From contig VUAW01000001.1 in the NCBI GenBank assembly GCA_008711135.1, forward strand, positions 62,001-126,000: DNA of 64,000 nucleotides. The letters are read 5' to 3'. Positions 16,881 through 24,431 of the stretch are shown here, piece after piece. A program made the translations under genes and the position numbers. The notes below the pieces were generated by a model that was not told the DNA's origin, searched no databases, and saw only the letters and a program-made list of their open reading frames with translations. Every line of letters begins with the position of its first letter. Within the stretch, counting starts at the first letter, position 1. Source of the DNA: Rhodobacteraceae bacterium LNNU 3342. GTDB lineage: Bacteria; Pseudomonadota; Alphaproteobacteria; Rhodobacterales; Rhodobacteraceae.

Positions 16881-18607
16881 TCCGGCCGATCAAGCTACGC
16901 TGGCCGCGCATCATCGACGGTCTGGGCTTTCGGCTTGCCGTCTTGCTGACGGTGGCGTTGTTGCCTCTTGGACTCATCTCCGTCGCGCAGACGCTTCGGG
17001 TGCTTTCGGATGCGCGCCAGACTTCAGAAGCCGCTCTGATCGGCCTGACCGCTGATGCGGTGGCAGGTCAGCGCGCCCTGATCGAGGGCGCGCTGGGTTC
17101 CGCGCGGGCGCTGGGACCGGTCCTGATGGAAACGCTGGACCGCCCGGCTGAATGTGCGGCGCTGGCTGCGGAGTTCGTGCGCAATTCCGGCCTTTTTGCC
17201 TTTGCAGGCTTTGTCGCACCCGACGGGACCTCTTGCCTGTCGGAACAACCTTTGAACTTCGCTGCGGTTGAAACGACCCGGGTGCAGACCACGATCACGA
17301 CAAGCAACGCTGGTCCCATCACCGGGCTGCCGGTGCTGATCCTGAAAGAGCCGATCTGGCGCCAGGGCGCGCTAAGGGGATTCGTCTTCCTGTCGCTCCC
17401 CTATGGGGCGATGGAAATCGTCAGCCACTACGGACAGGCCACCGGCCGCCGCCGCCCTGCCGCGCTGCATCTGCTGGACGACCGGGGGGAATTGCTTGCA
17501 CCGGAACAGTACCAAAAGGTGGACCTGCTGCCTGCAGACAGGGCCGGCGTGGATCTCCTTGATCCTTCAGCGCCGGTTGTCGATGGTCATACCCGCAACG
17601 GCGCCCGGGCGCTGTTCGTGACGGTGCCCGTGGTGCCGCAGCTTGTCTATGCAGTGGGAGTCTGGCCGCGCGACGGCATGCAGAACAGTTGGGAACGCGA
17701 CAGCGTGCTGGCGCTGCTGTTCCCGTTCCTGATGTGGTTCGTCAGCCTCTCCGTCGCCTTCTTTGCCGTGCACCGGCTGGTCATCCGGCATGTGGTCTAC
17801 CTCAATGGGCAGATGCGCCGCTTTGCCATTGGCCAGCGCGACGATTTCGGTGATCCGCCCCCCGGTCGCGCCCCGGCAGAGTTCCGGCAGCTCAACGGCA
17901 CGTTCAACAAGCTGCGCCGGATCATCACGCGCGAAGAGGCGAACCGCGCCGCCGCGCTGCACGAAAAGACGGTGCTGCTGAAAGAGGTCCACCACCGGGT
18001 CAAGAACAACCTGCAACTGATCGCGTCGATCGTGAACATGCAGATGCGTCGCGTACAGGACCCGGGGCTTCGCCGGGTGCTGAAAAGCGTGCAGGACCGG
18101 GTCATGAGCCTCGCGACCATCCACCGCATCCTGTACCAGTCGGAACGGGTGGCCGATGTGCGGGCCGACCGGCTTCTGGAAGAACTGCTGCACCAGCTTG
18201 GCACGATTTCCGCAAATGAGGCGCAGGTGAAGCTGGCCTGCGACCTTGACCCGATCCGGCTGTTCCCTGACCAGGTCGTGCCGCTGGCGCTGCTGGCGAC
18301 AGAGGCGATCAACAACGCCTACAAGTTCATGGGCAAGCCCAAGGACAGAGATCCCTGGCTGCGGATCAATTTCAAGCTTGAGGAGGACAACATGGTTCTG
18401 CTCGAAGTCGTGAACTCGGTGGGCGCGCCGCTTGCCCAGGGTGAACTGCGGGAAGATGGCACCAGTCTTGGCGGGCAGTTGATCACGGCCTTTGGACGGC
18501 AGCTTGAGGCCACTATGGAAGAAGGCCCTTCGCAGACCCCGTGCGGCCCGGGCTACCGGCTGGCGCTGCGCTTCCCCGTCGCGGGCTTCATCCCACCCGA
18601 GGCCTGA
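16877..18607 (+). CDS. HisKA_2 family sensor histidine kinase
   Basis: Membrane sensor kinase of 576 residues, a good candidate for the kinase that controls PhyR. The start is a GTG overlapping the ecfG stop. It has a membrane helix at about 16-37, an extracytoplasmic sensing region of about 240 residues, a second helix at about 278-303, a linker, then a HisKA_2 dimerisation domain with EVHHRVKNNLQLIAS (phospho-His 372 or 373) and an HATPase-like domain (about 445-570, N-box AINNAYKF). The sensing domain has no family I can name. Coupling to ecfG and the HisKA_2 type agree with PhyK-like kinases; the signal is unknown. Confidence 0.9.
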   Translation: MIRPIKLRWPRIIDGLGFRLAVLLTVALLPLGLISVAQTLRVLSDARQTSEAALIGLTADAVAGQRALIEGALGSARALGPVLMETLDRPAECAALAAEFVRNSGLFAFAGFVAPDGTSCLSEQPLNFAAVETTRVQTTITTSNAGPITGLPVLILKEPIWRQGALRGFVFLSLPYGAMEIVSHYGQATGRRRPAALHLLDDRGELLAPEQYQKVDLLPADRAGVDLLDPSAPVVDGHTRNGARALFVTVPVVPQLVYAVGVWPRDGMQNSWERDSVLALLFPFLMWFVSLSVAFFAVHRLVIRHVVYLNGQMRRFAIGQRDDFGDPPPGRAPAEFRQLNGTFNKLRRIITREEANRAAALHEKTVLLKEVHHRVKNNLQLIASIVNMQMRRVQDPGLRRVLKSVQDRVMSLATIHRILYQSERVADVRADRLLEELLHQLGTISANEAQVKLACDLDPIRLFPDQVVPLALLATEAINNAYKFMGKPKDRDPWLRINFKLEEDNMVLLEVVNSVGAPLAQGELREDGTSLGGQLITAFGRQLEATMEEGPSQTPCGPGYRLALRFPVAGFIPPEA

Positions 18608-18609
18608 CC

Positions 18610-18635
18610 GGAACCGCAGCCCCCTGGCCCGCGTT
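18610..18635 (+). promoter_or_regulatory. sigma-EcfG promoter of PRC-barrel gene
   Basis: GGAAC at 18610-18614, a 17-base spacer and CGTT at 18632-18635, starting three bases after the kinase stop and 21 bases before the PRC-barrel ATG. Exact consensus. Confidence 0.78.
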
Positions 18636-18656
18636 TCCCCGACAAGGGAGGCGCCA

Positions 18657-19418
18657 ATGCTGAGATCGCTGTCAGACACGCTGCAATCGTCGGCCCGGGC
18701 CGAGTCCGAGGACGGCGAGGAAACTCTGTTCCCAATCCACGAACTGTTCCTGGATCCAAGAACCCATGAGATCCGCTATGTCGCGCTGGATGCGGGCAAC
18801 TGGTTTGAAACAACCGACGTGCTCGTGTCCTCGCGCCTGCTGTTGCTTGACGAAGAGCGCGAGACCTGGACGCTTGAACTCACGCCAGAGGCGGTTGAGG
18901 ATGCACCGGTATGGGAACATGGCGGTGAGGATGGCGGGCTTTTGTCGGTGGAACACTGGCCCCCGGTGGTCGTGGGTCCCTTTGGCCACACCACCGCGCC
19001 GCTGATGATCTGGGCCGAGATGGCCGCCGCCGCGCAAGAGGCGCAGCCCCCCCATCCCCCGGTCGAAGAGATGATCGAGGACGAAGGTGAGGATGACACA
19101 GGCCCAGATGTCGATACGCTTGACCGGGCGACGAGTTGGCTGGGCAAGCCGGTCTTTGGCGCGGATGGCGAGATGGGGATCGTGGCCGATATCGGCTTTG
19201 ACGCCGACAGCATGAATGTCACCCACATTGTCGTGGACAATGACAAGCTTCTTACCTCGCGCCAGGCCGTGTTTCCGATATCGGCGCTGCGGCACCGGGC
19301 GGGAACCGAGGGGCACTTTGTCCTGAACGCCCATGTGGCCGACATGGAAAGCGCCCCGACGCCCGAGGAAGTGGGTCTGGGCGGGCCTGGCCACGCGGGG
19401 TTCTTTGCGCCGGTCTAG
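18657..19418 (+). CDS. PRC-barrel domain protein
   Basis: A 253-residue soluble protein with two PRC-barrel-like domains, at about 20-85 (FLDPRTHEIRYVALDAGNWF) and about 160-230 (GADGEMGIVADIGFDADSMN, THIVVDNDKLL), joined by an acidic and proline-rich linker. There is no signal peptide. The start at 18657 follows AGGGAGG and fits the promoter at 18610-18635. PRC-barrel proteins are frequent members of general stress regulons; their biochemical role is mostly unknown. A second, exported PRC-barrel protein is at 23084-24325. Confidence 0.85.
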   Translation: MLRSLSDTLQSSARAESEDGEETLFPIHELFLDPRTHEIRYVALDAGNWFETTDVLVSSRLLLLDEERETWTLELTPEAVEDAPVWEHGGEDGGLLSVEHWPPVVVGPFGHTTAPLMIWAEMAAAAQEAQPPHPPVEEMIEDEGEDDTGPDVDTLDRATSWLGKPVFGADGEMGIVADIGFDADSMNVTHIVVDNDKLLTSRQAVFPISALRHRAGTEGHFVLNAHVADMESAPTPEEVGLGGPGHAGFFAPV

Positions 19419-19519
19419 GCCCGGGGCGGATCGAACGCACACCTGCTCTGCCGCTGGCTCTTTGCACCTACGATCAATGGCTTGCTCAGCCGCGTCGCGT
19501 TCTGGATTGTTGGCGGCAC

Positions 19520-19545
19520 GGAACCTTCTGCTTCCTCTCCGCGTT
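19520..19545 (+). promoter_or_regulatory. sigma-EcfG promoter of AI-2E family gene
   Basis: GGAAC at 19520-19524, a 17-base spacer and CGTT at 19542-19545, in the 178-base gap before the AI-2E family gene and 51 bases from its ATG. Exact consensus. Confidence 0.75.
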
Positions 19546-19596
19546 CCGAAAGACCCTGCGCTGCACCGGGCAGCGCACCCCAGGCTGGATTTTCCG

Positions 19597-20673
19597 ATGC
19601 CGCTTTCGCATGTCGCGCGCTATGCCAACGTCGTCATTGCTATCATCGCCTTTTTCGTTGCGCTTTTTCTGGGACGAAGCGTGTTCGCGCCGCTTGTGCT
19701 GGCCATCGTCGTGGGGATCGTGCTGTCGCCGGTCGCAACCACGATCAACCGCTTGGGCCTGCCGCGAGCCTTGGGCGCACTGCTCGGGCTTGGCATCATC
19801 CTGACTGTCCTTGGCGGCATCCTGCTGCTGATCGAGCCTTTCATCGGCATGGCGCTGCAACAGGCGCCGCGGCTTTGGCATGAACTCAGCCTCATCATCG
19901 AGAGCCTGCAGCGCGGCATGGCCGAACTGGACAGCATGTCAGAAGGAATTTCTGACGCCCTCACTGAAGGGGAATCCGAGGCGACAGAGGCGGAGGAGGT
20001 CGAAGGATTCGTCCTGCCGCGGATGAGCGACGCGGTGTTCCTGGCGCCGTCGCTGGCCTCGCAGTTGATGATCTTCGTGGGGGCGCTGTTTTTCTTCCTC
20101 CTGTCGCGCACCGACATCTATGAGTGGGCGGGCCGCGTTTCGGCCGCGAACGATCCGGCGCCGACACCCCTGCCAGCAGGCTTTACCGGGCCGCTGCACC
20201 TGCGCCTCTTGCGGGCAGAAGCGCAGGTTTCGCGCTACTTCCTGACGATCACCGTGATCAACATCATATTCGGCGCAATCATCGCGGTTGTCTTCATGCT
20301 GCTCGGCATTCCCATGCCGCTGATGTGGGGGATCATCGCGATGCTTCTGAACTTCATCCCCTACCTTGGTCCGCTGATCGTGGCCGGGATGATGATGCTG
20401 TTCGGGATCGTGATGTATGAGGATGCCGCGCGGTTCCTGCCCGTCGCCACATACGTCTTGCTGAACACGATGGAGGGGCAGTTCATCACGCCGGCGCTGG
20501 TGGGGCAGCATCTTCAGGTCAATGCGCTTGCCGTGTTCCTGTCGCTGGTGTTCTGGATGTGGCTTTGGGGGCCGCTGGGGGGATTTGTGGCGATTCCGCT
20601 TCTGGTCTGGTTCGTGGCACTTGCCACTCCCGATCAGGTGCCCGAAAGCCCCATCCCCGCCCAGATCGCCTGA
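19597..20673 (+). CDS. AI-2E family transporter (PerM-like), copy 1
   Basis: A 358-residue polytopic membrane protein of the AI-2E exporter/PerM family (UPF0118). Helices cluster at about 10-85, then a hydrophilic region with an acidic patch (TEGESEATEAEEVEGF), then helices from about 150 to 345. The family motif LNFIPYLGPLIVAGMMML is clear. Family members export varied substrates or exchange Na+/H+; the substrate here is unknown. The start at 19597 fits the homologue N terminus, though the site before it is weak. The sigma-EcfG promoter upstream places it in the stress regulon. A second paralogue is at 58451-59554. Confidence 0.87.
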   Translation: MPLSHVARYANVVIAIIAFFVALFLGRSVFAPLVLAIVVGIVLSPVATTINRLGLPRALGALLGLGIILTVLGGILLLIEPFIGMALQQAPRLWHELSLIIESLQRGMAELDSMSEGISDALTEGESEATEAEEVEGFVLPRMSDAVFLAPSLASQLMIFVGALFFFLLSRTDIYEWAGRVSAANDPAPTPLPAGFTGPLHLRLLRAEAQVSRYFLTITVINIIFGAIIAVVFMLLGIPMPLMWGIIAMLLNFIPYLGPLIVAGMMMLFGIVMYEDAARFLPVATYVLLNTMEGQFITPALVGQHLQVNALAVFLSLVFWMWLWGPLGGFVAIPLLVWFVALATPDQVPESPIPAQIA

Positions 20674-20679
20674 AACAAC

Positions 20680-20704
20680 AGGGGAGGTCGGAACGACCTC
20701 CCCT
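20680..20704. terminator. hairpin between convergent genes
   Basis: AGGGGAGGTCG - GAA - CGACCTCCCCT, a perfect 11-base stem between the AI-2E gene (+) and DUF1328 copy 2 (-). There is no T run on either side, so it may end transcription weakly or protect the 3' ends. Confidence 0.6.
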
Positions 20705-20722
20705 GCCGCAGTCAGGAGAGAG

Positions 20723-20887
20723 TTATCTTCCCCGCACCAGACGCGCGATAAGCGCGATGACGAATAGTACGATGAAGATGAAGAACAGGATCTGCGCTAT
20801 GTTGGCGGATGCCGCAGCGACGCCGCCAAAGCCGAAGACAGCGGCAATGAGCGCAATGACCAGGAAGATGGCTGCCCATTGTAGCAT
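20723..20887 (-). CDS. DUF1328 (UPF0391) small membrane protein, copy 2
   Basis: A 54-residue two-helix membrane protein, paralogous to the one at 14777-14950 (shared [19 protein letters not shown]). The start at 20887 gives the family N terminus MLQWAAIFL and follows GGAAGG-type purines. Function is unknown; two copies in one 6-kb stress island is notable. A sigma-EcfG-like sequence with a TGTT -10 lies upstream. Confidence 0.9.
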   Translation of the reverse strand: MLQWAAIFLVIALIAAVFGFGGVAAASANIAQILFFIFIVLFVIALIARLVRGR

Positions 20888-20939
20888 CTGATTTCCTTCC
20901 AGAGTTGTGCTGGCGCCGTGGGCGCGCCTACAAACCGTC

Positions 20940-20965
20940 AACAGCGGGCAGGTAACCAAGGTTCC
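20940..20965 (-). promoter_or_regulatory. possible sigma-EcfG promoter of DUF1328 copy 2
   Basis: Minus strand GGAAC (20965-20961), a 17-base spacer and TGTT (20943-20940), 52 bases before the ATG. One mismatch to the CGTT element. Confidence 0.45.
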
Positions 20966-20971
20966 AGAGGC

Positions 20972-21515
20972 TCAGATCAGCGGGCGTCGATCTGTGTCGG
21001 AAATGTCTATCCCCGCCAGTTGCGCCACAGCGGCTGTATCGATGATCTTCAGCCGGACGTCGCGCCAGATCACAAGGCCCATGGTGCGCAACCGCGACAG
21101 CGTCTTGTTGGTGTGCACCACCGACAGACCAAGCGCATCGGTAAGATCCCGTTGCTTGTAAGGCAGGACGCATTCACCGTTCCGCACCATCCCCAAGACC
21201 CCACACCACCCGACGCCAAGACGCTGTGCTTCATCTCGCCGAGGCGAGCCTCGCCTGCAGACCAAGGAAATCACTTGGAAACACAAAATTGAGCACTTGG
21301 CGCCCGCCTTCGGGAACAAATTTGATGCGGAGGCCCATTCATTCGAGTACGGTATAAAGGTGATTAGATCTTTCACCTTCCGCCAGCAGGGTACTGCCAG
21401 CCTGAACGGTGATCTCGTTTACCTTGTAGCGGCGCATCAACCTGAAGTGTTCTTCAGAATGCGGCGTGAACAGATGAGTGCCCCGCAGCGAGCAAGCCTG
21501 ACAGTTGATTGGCAT
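20972..21515 (-). pseudogene. decayed Crp/Fnr family transcription regulator
   Basis: Remnant of a cyclic-nucleotide-binding-type regulator. From an ATG at 21515 the frame reads a typical N terminus (CQACSLRGTHLFTPHSEEHF, RRYKVNEITVQAGSTLLAEG, HLYTVLE), then hits TGA at 21341-21339. The same frame resumes with GGRQVLNFVFPSDFLGLQA and then shifts (GEMKHSV is in the next frame). The C-terminal helix-turn-helix (ECVLPYKQRDLTDALGLSVV, TNKTLSRLR) is in a third frame up to 20972. The middle of the sensing domain and the dimerisation helix, about 60 or more residues, are deleted. An intact relative would be about 240 residues. Translation of the 134-residue C-terminal frame alone cannot be excluded. 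Confidence 0.8.
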
Positions 21516-21633
21516 GGCGACGAAGGCCCGAAGGATGCCGAAATCGCCGACCTATGTCACAAATTAGTGCCAAGTGGAATTGCCTGCGCCATACCGCATC
21601 CACGCATTGCGTGGTTGATCAGAAAGAGAGCCG

Positions 21634-22023
21634 ATGGCCGATGCAAACCAAGACTATCCGGTCTTTGTCATACTTGAGAAGAACCAACTGGTTCTGGACG
21701 ACCTGACAGAGGCGCTACGGGACTTCTGGCCCGCGGCCAAGGTCTACGGGTTTCTGACCCCCGACGCGGCAGCCGAGGCGCTGAAAGGCATTCGCGGTCT
21801 GACGGGGGCGATCCTGTCGGTTGCGGCCGAGGAACTGTCCGCCAGCCGCCTTGCTCCCGTACTGCGGCAAAGCGGCGGCCAGGTGCTGATGATCGAAGGG
21901 CCCGGCGTGCGGGCCGCAGCCTCGACCGAAGGATGGCCGGTGCTGCCGCGGCCCTTCAGCCTCGACATGCTTCGCAACGCCATCAGCGGGTTTTGCGGCG
22001 GCGAACCTTTGCAGCGGTGTTGA
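21634..22023 (+). CDS. degenerate receiver-like protein
   Basis: A 129-residue protein with a receiver-domain-like fold pattern: a first strand VFVILEKNQLVLDDL, a helix-strand alternation, VLMIEGPG near the fourth strand and VLPRPFSLDMLRNAI at the end. The usual acidic pair is replaced (EKN), the phospho-acceptor position reads SVAAEE without Asp, and the conserved Lys is Arg. It is therefore probably a phosphorylation-independent receiver, or a distant relative. Its 3' end overlaps the holin-like gene on the other strand by 41 bases. It sits in the stress island beside the Crp/Fnr pseudogene. Confidence 0.65.
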   Translation: MADANQDYPVFVILEKNQLVLDDLTEALRDFWPAAKVYGFLTPDAAAEALKGIRGLTGAILSVAAEELSASRLAPVLRQSGGQVLMIEGPGVRAAASTEGWPVLPRPFSLDMLRNAISGFCGGEPLQRC

Positions 22024-22393
22024 GACCGAACAGGAACGCCTCCATCAGCGGCGGATAATCCCCGCGCGGCGGGGCAAAGGGCCCTGCTTCCTGTGCGCGG
22101 GCATCATAAAGCGGGTCGGCGCGCCGGCTGTGGAACCGGGCGTCAGGAACGCGCCGCGACCGCCCTGCCCGCTTGCCCATCGCCAGCGCCACCCCTGCCA
22201 GCAAAAGGAACAGGACCCCTACCGCCAGCGAGGCAAAGAGCGAATCCTGCCACCGCGCCAGGAAGATCCACAGCGCCGAGGTCAGGAACCCGACGCCGAT
22301 CGCGGCCAGCAGCGCACCGGCCGTGCCCAGCACGGCCTGCTTCGCCGCCCGTGAGGCTGCATCCTTCACGAGCTGCGGGTTGGGGATCATCAT
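21983..22393 (-). CDS. phage holin family-like membrane protein
   Basis: A 136-residue protein resembling the Phage_holin_3_6 (DUF1469/YqjE-like) family. Two membrane helices (about 22-48 and 52-73) are followed by a basic, hydrophilic tail. No phage genes are nearby; such proteins are commonly chromosomal and paired with DUF883/YqjD-type genes, as here with only one base between the two. Function is unknown; a role in envelope stress is suggested by the shared sigma-EcfG promoter upstream of the DUF883 gene. Confidence 0.75.
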   Translation of the reverse strand: MMIPNPQLVKDAASRAAKQAVLGTAGALLAAIGVGFLTSALWIFLARWQDSLFASLAVGVLFLLLAGVALAMGKRAGRSRRVPDARFHSRRADPLYDARAQEAGPFAPPRGDYPPLMEAFLFGLNTAAKVRRRKTR

Positions 22394-22394
22394 C

Positions 22395-22700
22395 CTACTT
22401 CCGCGTCATCATGCCCACGAGAAAGCCGATACCGGCAGCGATTCCCATCGCCATTGCCGGCTGGCGGCGCACCATCTCGGCGGCCTCGTCGACCATTTCC
22501 TCTGCGCGGTGTTGCAGGTACTCTGCCTGACGCTCTCCCTCCTGGCGGGCCCGTTCGGCGCGGGCACGCATGTCATCGGCCAAGGCGCGGCCCTGCGCCC
22601 GTCCCAGTTCGCCCAGCGTTTCGGTGATCTTTGCCAGGTCCCCCTTCAGCGCGTCCATCTGCCGCGCGAGATCTTCGGTGGTGGGTTCCGTCCGGGCCAT
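22395..22700 (-). CDS. DUF883/YqjD-ElaB-like membrane-anchored protein
   Basis: A 101-residue protein with a long amphipathic, Glu/Arg/Ala-rich helix (about 8-75) and a C-terminal membrane segment containing a glycine-rich helix (MAMGIAAGIGFLVGMM). This is the layout of YqjD/ElaB/DUF883 proteins, which in Escherichia coli are stationary-phase, ribosome-associated tail-anchored proteins. The start at 22700 was chosen for its AAGGAGT site; the longer frame is unlikely. It is the first gene of a two-gene unit with the holin-like gene and has a consensus sigma-EcfG promoter 29 bases upstream. Confidence 0.8.
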   Translation of the reverse strand: MARTEPTTEDLARQMDALKGDLAKITETLGELGRAQGRALADDMRARAERARQEGERQAEYLQHRAEEMVDEAAEMVRRQPAMAMGIAAGIGFLVGMMTRK

Positions 22701-22729
22701 GTCAAACTCCTTCGTTTTATCCTGGTCAT

Positions 22730-22754
22730 AACGCTTGCCCGGCCAGGCGGTTCC
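22730..22754 (-). promoter_or_regulatory. sigma-EcfG promoter of DUF883-holin operon
   Basis: Minus strand GGAAC (22754-22750), a 16-base spacer and CGTT (22733-22730), 29 bases before the DUF883 ATG. Exact consensus. Confidence 0.78.
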
Positions 22755-22845
22755 GCATCGCGCGGATTTGCAGCTTGCACCCTGTGCCCCCACGGCAACG
22801 CCAACGGTCCGCGTTAACCATATGAATTTTTTATTACGCTGCGCC

Positions 22846-22870
22846 GGAACCGATCGCTGGCAGCCGGGTT
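22846..22870 (+). promoter_or_regulatory. sigma-EcfG-like promoter facing an unannotated interval
   Basis: GGAAC at 22846-22850, a 16-base spacer and GGTT at 22867-22870 on the plus strand. It has the same spacing and -10 variant as the nepR promoter and points at an interval that ends in a strong plus-strand terminator at 22988-23015 with no convincing gene between. Confidence 0.45.
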
Positions 22871-22876
22871 ATCACT

Positions 22877-23015
22877 CCGCAGCAAGGGCGCGGACGGTTT
22901 CTGCCCCAGCGGCGGCCACACGTGATCAGCATTGTGCGCCTTGTATCATTCAGTAACGAGTTCCTGTTTATCAGTGACTTAACGAGTAACCGGCGGCTTT
23001 GCCCGCCGGTTTTTT
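22877..23015 (+). ncRNA. candidate stress-induced small RNA
   Basis: An interval of about 140 bases bounded by a sigma-EcfG-like promoter (22846-22870) and a strong intrinsic terminator (22988-23015), both on the plus strand, while the flanking genes (DUF883 and the exported PRC-barrel protein) are on the minus strand and do not use that terminator. The only long plus-strand frame here begins at a GTG and runs straight through the terminator into the antisense of the PRC gene, so it is not credible. No known RNA family is recognised. Promoter plus orphan terminator is the whole case. Confidence 0.4.
22988..23015 (+). terminator. orphan intrinsic terminator
   Basis: AACCGGCGG pairs with CCGCCGGTT across a six-base loop, and the T run TTTTTT follows on the plus strand. 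No plus-strand gene ends here. Confidence 0.85.
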
Positions 23016-23036
23016 CATGTCCCTGCCGCAAAAGCG

Positions 23037-23060
23037 AAGAGCCCGCCGGGGGGCGGGCTC
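23037..23060 (-). terminator. terminator of exported PRC-barrel gene
   Basis: GAGCCCGCC and GGCGGGCTC pair over a four-base loop, 24 bases past the PRC-barrel stop; the minus strand then reads TTCGCTTTTG. Confidence 0.75.
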
Positions 23061-23083
23061 TTGCAGGTTCAGGTCCGGAAGGA

Positions 23084-24325
23084 TCAGTTCTGGGCTTCGT
23101 ATTCAGGCAGCGCTTCAAGCTGCTCGCGCGTCATCGGAACGTAGAGGCGGATGTCATTACCCGTGCCGCCTTCGTCCCGGTGGATTTCAAGCTGGTCGAA
23201 GTCGAGAGCGACAGTCCGGGTGCCGATCCCAAGGAAGCCGCCGACATCGGCCACCACAGCCTCGATCTGGCCATCGGTGCCTACGACCACGTCGCTGACG
23301 TTGGCGACGTTTTCGTTGTTGGCGTCATAGAGGTTTGCGTTGGTCAGGTTGTCGACCGAGATCGACGAACGGTCAGCCATGCCGTAGCCCTCGTTGGGCG
23401 TCACCACACCTTGGTTCTGGGCGGTCATGTCCTGGTTCTGACCAGCAGCGGTGCCGGCAGCACCCATGCCAGTCCCGGTTGCGGTACCGGTACCAGCAGC
23501 CGTCTGCATGCCTTGCTGGTTTGCTGCGTCACGATCGAACTCGGGTGCGTTCTCGATCTCTTCGCGGGTAGAGGTGAACACGACATGGAAGTCGCCGGTT
23601 TCGCCGTCGTCGACGATGTTCAGCGCGTCGATATCGACGGCAACGGTGCGCGCGCCGATGCCAAGGAAGCCGCCCACATCCACCAGAACGGCCTGGATCT
23701 CGCCCTCACGGGTCATGACGACGTCGTTGATCGAGCCGATGTTTTCCCAGTCCTGCTGAACGCCTTGGACGCCGGCCATGTTGGTGCCGCCGGTCATGGT
23801 GCCACCGGTGGTATCACCGGCAACGGTCGTGTCGCCAGTCATGCCGGTGGTCGCGCCAGTGTCACCTGCAACAGTCGTGTCGCCGGTTGCGGTCGTGGCG
23901 CCGGTATCGCCTGCGACAGTGGTGTCGCCAGCCACGCCGGTTGTCGCGCCGGTGTCGCCCGCAACGGTCGTGTCACCGGCCATCCCGGTCGTGCCGGTCG
24001 TGGCGTCAGTCATGCCCGCCGTCGTGCCCGTGCCGGCCATCGGATCAGTGGTCATCCCCATGCCGCCGGTGCCCATGGCGCCGCGCCCCATGCGCGTGCC
24101 CTGTACCTCGCTGCCAGCGACATAGACCGTCGCGCCGATGAAGTCGGACGCGAAGATTTCGTTCATTCCCATGCTTTGATAAAAAGTCTGTCCGCCAGCG
24201 CCCACGCTGCCGGCCGTAGCGCCAGTGGTCACGGCGGTCCCCGTGGTCGTATCGCCAGCGGTCTGAGCCAGCGCCGGAGTCATCGTCAAGGCCACCAGGG
24301 CCGTGCTGAGCATAAAGCGTTTCAT
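23084..24325 (-). CDS. exported PRC-barrel protein with low-complexity insertion
   Basis: A 413-residue secreted protein. A Sec signal peptide (MKRFMLSTALVALTMTPALA) precedes two PRC-barrel domains. The second is intact (about 325-402, NLYDANNENVANVSDVVV, ADVGGFLGIGTRTVALDF). The first starts at about 58 (ASDFIGATVYVAGSE) but resumes only at about 183 (NIGSINDVVMTREGEIQAVL), so some 110 residues of Gly/Thr/Met/Asp-rich sequence split it. Within this, GDTTVAGDTGATT-type units of 15-16 residues repeat. A similar Gly/Thr/Gln-rich linker (about 276-310) joins the domains. Periplasmic or envelope location is inferred; function is unknown. A sigma-EcfG-like promoter is upstream. Confidence 0.85.
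   Translation of the reverse strand: MKRFMLSTALVALTMTPALAQTAGDTTTGTAVTTGATAGSVGAGGQTFYQSMGMNEIFASDFIGATVYVAGSEVQGTRMGRGAMGTGGMGMTTDPMAGTGTTAGMTDATTGTTGMAGDTTVAGDTGATTGVAGDTTVAGDTGATTATGDTTVAGDTGATTGMTGDTTVAGDTTGGTMTGGTNMAGVQGVQQDWENIGSINDVVMTREGEIQAVLVDVGGFLGIGARTVAVDIDALNIVDDGETGDFHVVFTSTREEIENAPEFDRDAANQQGMQTAAGTGTATGTGMGAAGTAAGQNQDMTAQNQGVVTPNEGYGMADRSSISVDNLTNANLYDANNENVANVSDVVVGTDGQIEAVVADVGGFLGIGTRTVALDFDQLEIHRDEGGTGNDIRLYVPMTREQLEALPEYEAQN
23801..23977 (-). repeat. in-frame tandem repeat in PRC-barrel gene
   Basis: Three to four imperfect units of 45-48 bases encoding GDTTVAGDTGATT followed by a variable GVA, AT or GMT. The units occupy residues 117-175 of the exported PRC-barrel protein. 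Unit length is a multiple of three, so copy-number change would keep the frame. Confidence 0.75.
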
Positions 24326-24372
24326 GTTCAGATCCTTTCCGTTATGCCCCTCGCAAGGGGCGACGCCTTAAA

Positions 24373-24398
24373 AACCTGAAAACCCTATGCTTCGTTCC
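24373..24398 (-). promoter_or_regulatory. sigma-EcfG-like promoter of exported PRC-barrel gene
   Basis: Minus strand GGAAC (24398-24394), a 17-base spacer and GGTT (24376-24373), 47 bases before the ATG. The -10 is the GGTT variant. Confidence 0.5.
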
Positions 24399-24431
24399 CA
24401 AAACCGCCGAAAATATCGATCCCGGCGCGCG

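Noticed and set aside
21983..22393. Prophage remnant indicated by the holin-like gene
   Set aside because: No integrase, structural or lysis genes are near. The DUF883 partner and the shared stress promoter point to a chromosomal envelope gene.
22922..24379. 485-codon plus-strand frame opposite the exported PRC-barrel gene
   Set aside because: It starts from GTG, runs through a strong terminator, mirrors the repeats of the opposite gene and has no family-like motifs. It is a high-GC shadow.
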